Below are positions 1 to 4,764 of a DNA stretch of 5,684 nucleotides, one piece after another. Location: the NCBI GenBank assembly GCA_016763895.1, contig JAESSV010000286.1, positions 1 through 5,684 of the forward strand. The letters are read 5' to 3'. Source of the stretch: Magnetovibrio sp. Its GTDB lineage: Bacteria > Pseudomonadota > Alphaproteobacteria > Rhodospirillales > Magnetovibrionaceae. Below the pieces are notes generated by a model that was not told where the DNA came from, did not search any database, and saw only the letters and a list, made by a program, of their open reading frames with translations. A program made the position numbers and the translations under genes. Every line of letters begins with the position of its first letter. Position 1 is the stretch's first letter.

Positions 1-95
1 CGCAACAAAAGCGCAGACCCCATCAAGGCACACCATATTAAAGTGGTGAGCCAGGCGTCTTTGGATATGGTTGAAGGTGTGGGCGTATTGTTCAC
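1..95 (-). CDS. N-terminal fragment of a membrane protein, probably ArnT/PMT-type glycosyltransferase (runs off the window)
   Basis: A GTG start at 95-93 opens a frame that stays open to the window edge (31 full codons). The peptide begins with a polar Thr/Ser/Pro-rich stretch and then a hydrophobic segment (WLTTLIWCALMGSALLLR), which looks like a first transmembrane helix. ArnT/PMT-family (GT39/GT83) enzymes use polyprenyl-phosphate sugars as donors in the periplasm, and many begin with a helix ending in a similar LLLR-type stretch before a catalytic Asp-Glu loop; that loop would lie outside the window. The start sits 2 bp after the stop of the VTT gene, with a GAGG at 109-106, so translation is probably coupled to it. 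A GT2 of the DPM1/ArnC type two genes upstream supports the assignment. The function is an inference from context and about 30 residues; it could be another polytopic membrane protein. Confidence 0.5.
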   Translation of the reverse strand, partial: MNNTPTPSTISKDAWLTTLIWCALMGSALLL

Positions 96-97
96 GG

Positions 98-814
98 TTA
101 TTCTGCCTCGTTTGTGTCTGGGGGGGTATCTGTTGGGCTAAGATCGTTGTCTATGGATTTTCCCAACGATTTACCTTGGCGAAAATGTCGGTACAGGTAT
201 ACGCCCAACAGACCCGACCCGACAAACAAAGCCACGCTGAGCAAGGTGCTTTGCACGGGGTCGACGGCGACGCCGCTGCCCAACAGGGCAAAAATAAGGG
301 TTTGCGGGTAATAGCCTATGGCGGACCCGGTGAAAAAAGGCGTGGCCTTAACACTGGAAACGCCCGCCGCCATATTGGTGGCGACGTTGCTGCCCACGGG
401 CAACATGCGGATCAAGAGGGTCATGGAAAAAGTGTTGTCGTGCAAAAAATCATCCAGGCGTCGAATGCGCCCCGAAAATTTGCGTTGTACCGGGCCACGG
501 GCCAAAATTCGGGCATAATAAAAAGACCCAATACAGCCAAGCGTGGTGGCCAATAACATCAAGCTTGAGCCCAACCAGATGCCAAAGGCGTAACCGGCCA
601 GGCTGCTCACGATTTGGCGCGGCAGGCCAATGGCCGTGGCCAAGGTTGCCATCGCCACAAACAGCACTTCGCCGGCAATGCCTTTGCCCTTGATATGGGT
701 TTCGATCCAATCGTTGCTGAGCACGTGGCCCAAGTCTTGAGAATCAAAAAGGTACAGCGCCCCGGCCAAGGTTGCCATCACCAAAATACCGCGCAGGATA
801 TGAGCAACATTCAT
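98..814 (-). CDS. TVP38/TMEM64 family (VTT/DedA superfamily) inner-membrane protein
   Basis: This is a complete 238-residue polytopic membrane protein. Hydrophobic segments lie at about 5-23, 46-66, 70-93, 131-150 (probably re-entrant), 158-182 and 188-208, followed by a charged, disordered-looking tail rich in Asp, Pro and Thr (about 212-238). VTT hallmarks are visible: an [F/Y]xxxR motif at F98-R102, a conserved RMLPVGSN...AAG segment at 136-151, and a GYYP turn at 167-170 followed by a hydrophobic helix ending LLGSG. Eukaryotic VTT proteins (TMEM41B, VMP1) are lipid scramblases, and bacterial DedA-family members have been implicated in returning undecaprenyl phosphate across the membrane. 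The exact substrate here is unknown. The gene starts 6 bp after the end of the GT2 frame and ends 2 bp before a probable ArnT-like gene, so a role in lipid-linked sugar traffic is plausible. The ribosome binding site is weak (AAAGG about 10 nt upstream), which suggests translational coupling to GT2. Confidence 0.88.
   Translation of the reverse strand: MNVAHILRGILVMATLAGALYLFDSQDLGHVLSNDWIETHIKGKGIAGEVLFVAMATLATAIGLPRQIVSSLAGYAFGIWLGSSLMLLATTLGCIGSFYYARILARGPVQRKFSGRIRRLDDFLHDNTFSMTLLIRMLPVGSNVATNMAAGVSSVKATPFFTGSAIGYYPQTLIFALLGSGVAVDPVQSTLLSVALFVGSGLLGVYLYRHFRQGKSLGKSIDNDLSPTDTPPDTNEAE
106..109 (-). promoter_or_regulatory. Candidate ribosome binding site for the GTG-started gene at 95
   Basis: On the minus strand GAGG lies inside the last codons of the VTT gene, 10 nt before the GTG at 95. 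It supports choosing this GTG as the start even though the gene is truncated. The spacing is slightly long, so the match is moderate. Confidence 0.4.
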
Positions 815-820
815 CGGGGG

Positions 821-1585
821 TTAGCCTTTGTCTGCCCGGTGAATCACCGAAACCTTGGGCTTAGAGCCCCGCGACGCCAGCCACATCACACCCAATAAAT
901 CCCGTGCCGCCACAGACAGGCGATCCCACATGCCGTATTTGGAAATTCCCATTTCCCGGTTGCGGTGATTGACTTCAATGGACACCACTTCTCCGCCGCG
1001 CCGGATCATCTACGCGGGCAAATAACGGTGCATGTGATCAAATCGGGGCATGTCTAGGAAGGCTTCTCGGGAAAATACTTTTAACCCGCATCCGGTATCG
1101 GGTGTGTTGTCGCCCAACAAACGTGACCGCACGCCGTTGGCCAATCTGGATTGAAACCGTTTCCATTCGGTGTCTTTGCGTTTGGCGCGCCATCCGGCCA
1201 CCAATAAAAAATCTGGGTTTTCAGCTTCTTTGAGCTTTGCAAACAAGGCTGGAATATCGGCGGGGTCGTTTTGCCCGTCGCCGTCCAAGGTCGCAATATA
1301 GGTCGCGCGGGCGTGACGAACACCCGTGGCCACAGCCGAGCTTTGACCACATGCTTTTTCATGTTTAAAGACACTCAAACGGGGCTGTTCGGCTTGCATT
1401 TCATCCAGCATTTCGGACGTGTTGTCTAAGGACCCGTCATTGACATAAACGATTTCATAATTTGCAACACCGTCCATCGCCGCCGAAATTTCGGTGATCA
1501 ATGGGCGAATGTTTTCGGCTTCGTTGTGAACCGGCACGACAATGGCGATTTCAAAAGGGTGCGAAGAAGTGTCTGAATTAAGCAT
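821..1585 (-). pseudogene. DPM1/ArnC-like family 2 glycosyltransferase interrupted by an in-frame amber codon
   Basis: Read through the stop, the frame encodes about 254 residues, normal for a soluble or peripheral DPM1-like polyprenyl-phosphate glycosyltransferase lacking C-terminal membrane helices. It has the GT-A start IAIVVPVHNEAENI (13-26), the nucleotide-binding VYVNDGS (47-52), the metal-binding DGDGQNDP (101-108) and DTGCGLKVFSREAF (163-176). After HRYLPA (186-191) comes TAG (1012-1010), then the usual C-terminal part: RRGGEVVSIEVNHR...GISKYGMWDRL (195-223) and an amphipathic helix. The two parts are contiguous and in the same frame, with no indel. Relatives commonly have Leu at the interrupted position, and TTG to TAG is one base change. 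The ATG at 1585 is the first start after an in-frame TAA six codons upstream. It is the first gene of the minus-strand operon. It could be a recent nonsense mutation, a sequencing error, or a gene read through by a suppressor. The GT2 identity is firm; the sugar is unknown. Confidence 0.85.
1010..1012 (-). other. In-frame TAG stop inside the GT2 gene, followed directly by ATG
   Basis: On the minus strand the reading is CCC GCG TAG ATG ATC CGG. The TAG falls where the conserved HRYLPA-L-x-x-R run of DPM1-like enzymes would have Leu. The following ATG could in principle restart translation of a 62-residue C-terminal piece, but no purine-rich ribosome binding site precedes it. Confidence 0.9.
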
Positions 1586-1600
1586 GTTGAACCATTGGTA

Positions 1601-1629
1601 ATCTTAAAAGGATGATCGCTTCTTTGGAA
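1601..1629 (-). promoter_or_regulatory. Weak candidate sigma-70-type promoter for the GT2 operon
   Basis: On the minus strand TTCCAA (1629-1624) and TAAGAT (1606-1601) are separated by 17 bp. The -10-like box is fair and the -35-like box matches the consensus at only three of six positions. Initiation would give a leader of only about 10 nt before the ATG at 1585. The -35-like box lies inside the 18-bp palindrome, which would fit repression or activation there. This is a by-eye match only. Confidence 0.22.
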
Positions 1630-1639
1630 ATTTCCAAAG
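1622..1639. repeat. Perfect 18-bp palindrome, candidate operator
   Basis: CTTTGGAAATTTCCAAAG is identical to its reverse complement over all 18 bases, centred between 1630 and 1631, and the symmetry breaks just outside (T at 1621, T at 1640). It lies 36 bp upstream of the GT2 start codon. It has no loop and no following T run on either strand, so it is a poor terminator. A gap-free palindrome of this size in a promoter region is typical of a homodimeric regulator site; which regulator cannot be told from the window. Confidence 0.55.
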
Positions 1640-1863
1640 TGCGCCTTGCTTTTACACCCTCTGGCCCCCCCGTTCTACCCTTCTAGACAGGTAAAGACGA
1701 AAAAAAAGGGGATAAAGGGTGATTTTTATTGTATTTAAGCCTTGGTCTTTTTACAAAGCAGGTTATCCTTTAGCTGTATAAGGCTAAGTTGGTATGTGAT
1801 AGGTTGTTTTAAATTGAGCAAGAATAAAAATATGCGAATGCATGCAGACAATAGAAAAAACAC

Positions 1864-2919
1864 ATGATTTTTCATGATTCCGTAGAACAAGCAGCTGAAT
1901 ACGGCCAAGGCTCCTTGGGCGAAATGGCAAAACGCAAAATTCCTGCGACGCCAGACAATTTTGCCGTCTGGTACACACACATTTCGGGTCGTGAACCCGA
2001 TTTGTCGCGAATGATCACGATTTTAGAAGACAATGATCAGGACTTTACAGAAGTTGTTTGCACGGATCTTTACAATAAGTTCTTTTCGTCCGGCATTGAC
2101 GAAGTCACACTCAACGACACCACGGATCGGATCGAAAAAGAATTAACACGAATCTTGGGTTACGTTGGTGAAGCCGGAGAAGGTGCTGCTGAATTTGGCG
2201 ATACCTTGGCGTCTGCGCAAGGCGATATTTTAGGCTCAAAGGATGTGCATAGCCTTAAAATTGCGGTGACAAAGGTGTTAACCGAAACCCGCAAGATGGA
2301 AGAAACCAACAAGGTTTTGGAAAACCAACTTGCCGATTCAACCGATGAAATTGGGCAACTGCGCGACGATTTAGAAGACATGCGCAAAGAAGCCCTAACC
2401 GATGCTTTGACGGGCATTGCCAACCGCAAATTGTTTGACATGGAACTAAGATCCCAAGCCCGCGATGCCATGGAAACCGGGGAATCTCTTTGCTTGTTGA
2501 TGTTAGACATCGATCACTTTAAAAAATTCAATGATACCTTTGGCCATCAAACCGGGGATCAAGTGTTGAAGCTTTTGGCGTCAACCATGACCAAAGCCGT
2601 CAAAGGCAATGATATTCCGGCCCGATATGGCGGCGAAGAATTCACGGTTATTTTGCCGCAAACAGATTTGCCCGGAGCCAAACAAGTTGCCGAAAGCATT
2701 CGCCAACGCGTGTCGTCAAAAACATTGGTGAATCGCACCACCAAAGAAGATTTGGGCAAGCTGACCATTTCTGTTGGGGTGAGCAAGTTTGAATTTGGCG
2801 AGTCTTTAACCGACTTCTTGAAACGGGCTGACCAGGCTTTGTACAAGGCGAAAAATTCTGGGCGAGATTGTGTGGTCTCGCAAGACGATTTAGATAGTGA
2901 CGTGCTCGATTTTGAGTGA
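1864..2919 (+). CDS. Diguanylate cyclase: N-terminal helical region, coiled coil and C-terminal GGDEF domain
   Basis: This complete 351-residue protein should make cyclic di-GMP from two GTP. No signal peptide or membrane helix is seen, so it is cytosolic. Residues 1-125 form a probably helical region of unknown role (SVEQAAEYG..., then PDNFAVWYTHISGREPDL at 30-47), a style seen in alphaproteobacterial cyclases. Residues about 130-178 are heptad-like and charged, a likely coiled coil for dimerisation. The GGDEF domain begins at TDALTGIANRK (179-189) and has the metal site LDIDHFKKFND (214-224, D215), the GTP-contacting N223 and D232, the signature GGEEF (256-260) and the closing RADQALYKAKNSGRD (321-335). 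The tail is acidic. The inhibitory-site position five residues before GGEEF reads KGND (247-250) instead of RxxD. No EAL domain is present. An in-frame TAG at 1852-1854 fixes the ATG at 1864 as the first start; its ribosome binding site is weak. ClC follows after 29 bp. Confidence 0.93.
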   Translation: MIFHDSVEQAAEYGQGSLGEMAKRKIPATPDNFAVWYTHISGREPDLSRMITILEDNDQDFTEVVCTDLYNKFFSSGIDEVTLNDTTDRIEKELTRILGYVGEAGEGAAEFGDTLASAQGDILGSKDVHSLKIAVTKVLTETRKMEETNKVLENQLADSTDEIGQLRDDLEDMRKEALTDALTGIANRKLFDMELRSQARDAMETGESLCLLMLDIDHFKKFNDTFGHQTGDQVLKLLASTMTKAVKGNDIPARYGGEEFTVILPQTDLPGAKQVAESIRQRVSSKTLVNRTTKEDLGKLTISVGVSKFEFGESLTDFLKRADQALYKAKNSGRDCVVSQDDLDSDVLDFE

Positions 2920-2934
2920 TTGAAACTTTAATGT

Positions 2935-2940
2935 GGTGAG
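2935..2940 (+). promoter_or_regulatory. Candidate ribosome binding site of the ClC gene
   Basis: GGTGAG lies 8 nt before the ATG at 2949, in the 29-bp gap after the cyclase stop. It is a partial Shine-Dalgarno match at good spacing and supports this start. No terminator lies in the gap, consistent with co-transcription. Confidence 0.45.
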
Positions 2941-2948
2941 ACGCTCAA

Positions 2949-4727
2949 ATGCCGACCCGCAAGCCTTCTCGTTTAAATGCTCCCTATAATTTGCGTCGAC
3001 TGTTGCGCAATGACCAATTGCTGTTGGGCATTTTGGCCATTGTGACGGGGGTTATTTCTGGTGGCATGGTGGTGGGATTTCGCCAGGGCATTTTGCTTTT
3101 CCACGGAGCCTTCTTTAACGCCCCGACGGAACGTTTATTTCAATACATTGAACACTTGCCCGCGTGGCAGATTGTTTTGGTGCCGACCTTGGGCGGCCTT
3201 GTCGTGGGGGTGTTGATTAAATATACCTTGCCCGAGGCCCGCCCCCAAGGCGTGGCTGATGTTGTTGAAGCCTTTGCCCTGAAAGATGGCCAAATGTCGG
3301 CCAAAACGGGGCTGGTTGTTGCTTTTATCAATATGCTTTCGATTGGTGTGGGTGCATCCGTGGGGCGAGAAGGCCCCGCCGTGCATTTGGGGGCGGCTTT
3401 GTCTGCGGCGGTCGCAAATCGGTTTCACCTGGCAACCCCTTTGGCGAGAACCATTTTGGCCTGTGGTGTTGGCGCCGCTGTAGCGGCTTCGTTTAATGCG
3501 CCCATTGCCGGGGCTTTGTTTGCCGGTGAAGTGGTGATTGGTCATTATGCCTTGAAAGCGTTTGGCCCGGTGGTGTTGGCGGCGGTTTCTGGAACGATGG
3601 TGTCTCGGGCCTATTACGGCGATTTTCCGGCCTTTGTCGTGCCGCCACACGACGTGATTTCGTACTTTTTCTTTCCTAACTTCATCGTGTTGGGGATGTT
3701 GGCTGGGGTTTGCGCAACGATCGCGTTGCGGGGTATTTTTAAAACCCAAGAATTTGCCGAAAATTTGCCCATTCCCACATGGTCACATCCAGCCCTGGGT
3801 GGTTTTGCGATTGGCCTTATGGCGTTGGTGTTGCCGCAAGTCTTGGGCGTCGGGTATGGCTCGACGGAACTGGCTTTGCATGGTGGTATGGCGTTGGGAT
3901 TGATGCTGGCCGTATTGGTTGGAAAATTGTTGGCGACGGTGGTCAGTCTTGGGTTTGGTTTTGGCGGGGGTATTTTTTCGCCGTCCTTAATGATCGGAGC
4001 CATGCTGGGCGGGGCTTATGGTGTTGGTGTGGCGACGTTGTTTCCAGGTTTAGAAATGGGTGCCGGAGGCTATGCGTTGATTGGTATGGGGGCTGTTGCT
4101 GCGGCCACTTTGGGGGCTCCGATTTCCACCACCTTGGTTATTTTTGAAATGACCGGGGATTATCAATTGACCTTGGGGGTGATGATGGCGGTGGTGACAT
4201 CAACCGTGGTGGCCAAACAATTCTTGGGCCAGGATTTTTTCACATTACAGCTCGAGCGGCGAGGCTTGGATTTAAAAGGGGGGTATGCAACACAGATTTT
4301 GCAGGCCTTAAAAATTTCCGATGTTTTAGAGGCAACAACGCCAACGATTCCCCCCCATATGCCTTTGTGCGAGGTTCGCTGTAACCTTCAAAAGTCCTTG
4401 GACGGCAAGCTTTTTGTGGTCGGTTCCGAAGACGGTAAAATTGCCGGCACCATACGCTTGGTTGAACTTCAAGACATGGCCTTCACTGATGCTCACGATG
4501 GAACCAAGGTAGCCGCAGATGTGATGTGCCGTCGTCCGCCTTTGTTGTGTCGGGGTGATGATTTACAATGTGCCTTGAAGAAAATGAACGATTCGGGTGA
4601 AAACCTGATTGCGGTGGTTGAAGACATGGAACAGCAAAAGTTTTTGGGCACCGTCGAACACATGCATGTGTTATCGGCCTATAATCGCGCCCTTTTAAGT
4701 CGCCGCAATGAAGAACTTGACCAATAG
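2949..4727 (+). CDS. ClC-family chloride channel or anion/proton antiporter with two CBS domains
   Basis: This is a complete 592-residue protein. A ClC membrane core (about 23-435) is followed by two CBS domains (about 456-512 and 521-580), which in other ClCs sense adenine nucleotides. Family motifs are present: GREGP (139-143) with the external gating glutamate E141, SFNAPIAGALF (181-191), GGIFSP (340-345) and the late IFEMTGDY (398-405). Several positions differ from the E. coli antiporter ClC-ec1. The selectivity loop GSGIP aligns with PQGVA (99-103), so the anion-coordinating Ser is Gln. The internal proton glutamate (E203) aligns with V195, as in animal ClC channels. The central Tyr (Y445) aligns with F431. 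Similar PQGVADV loops are, to my recollection, common in an alphaproteobacterial subgroup. Whether it is a channel or antiporter, and which anion it prefers, cannot be decided from sequence alone. It follows the cyclase by 29 bp and precedes uvrD by 37 bp. Confidence 0.93.
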   Translation: MPTRKPSRLNAPYNLRRLLRNDQLLLGILAIVTGVISGGMVVGFRQGILLFHGAFFNAPTERLFQYIEHLPAWQIVLVPTLGGLVVGVLIKYTLPEARPQGVADVVEAFALKDGQMSAKTGLVVAFINMLSIGVGASVGREGPAVHLGAALSAAVANRFHLATPLARTILACGVGAAVAASFNAPIAGALFAGEVVIGHYALKAFGPVVLAAVSGTMVSRAYYGDFPAFVVPPHDVISYFFFPNFIVLGMLAGVCATIALRGIFKTQEFAENLPIPTWSHPALGGFAIGLMALVLPQVLGVGYGSTELALHGGMALGLMLAVLVGKLLATVVSLGFGFGGGIFSPSLMIGAMLGGAYGVGVATLFPGLEMGAGGYALIGMGAVAAATLGAPISTTLVIFEMTGDYQLTLGVMMAVVTSTVVAKQFLGQDFFTLQLERRGLDLKGGYATQILQALKISDVLEATTPTIPPHMPLCEVRCNLQKSLDGKLFVVGSEDGKIAGTIRLVELQDMAFTDAHDGTKVAADVMCRRPPLLCRGDDLQCALKKMNDSGENLIAVVEDMEQQKFLGTVEHMHVLSAYNRALLSRRNEELDQ

Positions 4728-4764
4728 CCTTTTCGTTAAGTCCCGGCGTGTTATATAAGAGCCC

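Larger units (their letters stand above)
1586..1863. other. Divergent intergenic region between the GT2 operon and the cyclase-ClC genes
   Basis: These 278 bp carry no credible gene. The part near GT2 contains the perfect palindrome at 1622-1639. A pyrimidine-rich stretch follows (about 1644-1684, with seven C at 1665-1671), then a purine-rich stretch (about 1685-1723, with eight A at 1700-1707). From about 1724 to 1863 the DNA is AT-rich and should contain the promoter for the rightward genes. A TATAAG at 1777-1782 resembles a -10 box, but no -35 box lies at normal spacing. Open frames crossing this region on the minus strand lack family resemblance and run antisense into the cyclase gene. 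Confidence 0.7.

Noticed and set aside
71..556. 161-codon plus-strand open frame
   Set aside because: It is antisense to the VTT gene, has a low-complexity Gln/Gly/His/Lys-rich composition and no domain resemblance. The minus-strand frame has clear VTT motifs and tight operon spacing.
1677..1720. ACCCTT...AAGGGT complementary arms and the pyrimidine-to-purine switch around TCTAGA
   Set aside because: The arms are six bases with a 32-base loop, and the imperfect inner hairpin is weak. Composition alone does not support a structured element.
1768..1788. Small inverted repeat TTAGC...GCTAA (1770-1774 and 1783-1787)
   Set aside because: The stem is only five base pairs plus a wobble, with an 8-nt loop, and no T run or partner supports a terminator or riboswitch.
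1839..1846. TGCATGCA 8-bp palindrome near the cyclase start
   Set aside because: It is short and not extended on either side; expected by chance at this length.
1863..1879. CATGATT direct repeat at the cyclase start, giving a second ATG at 1874
   Set aside because: The second ATG is out of frame and stops after three codons (ATG ATT CCG TAG). The frame from 1864 encodes the family-like N-terminus.
1735..1980. Two overlapping minus-strand frames across the intergenic region and cyclase start
   Set aside because: They run antisense into the cyclase N-terminus, have no recognisable motifs and no ribosome binding site, and their composition reflects AT-rich DNA.
3135..3749. 204-codon minus-strand frame
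   Set aside because: It is a shadow of the ClC gene in GC-skewed coding DNA; the peptide is rich in His, Arg, Gln and Asn and looks non-biological.
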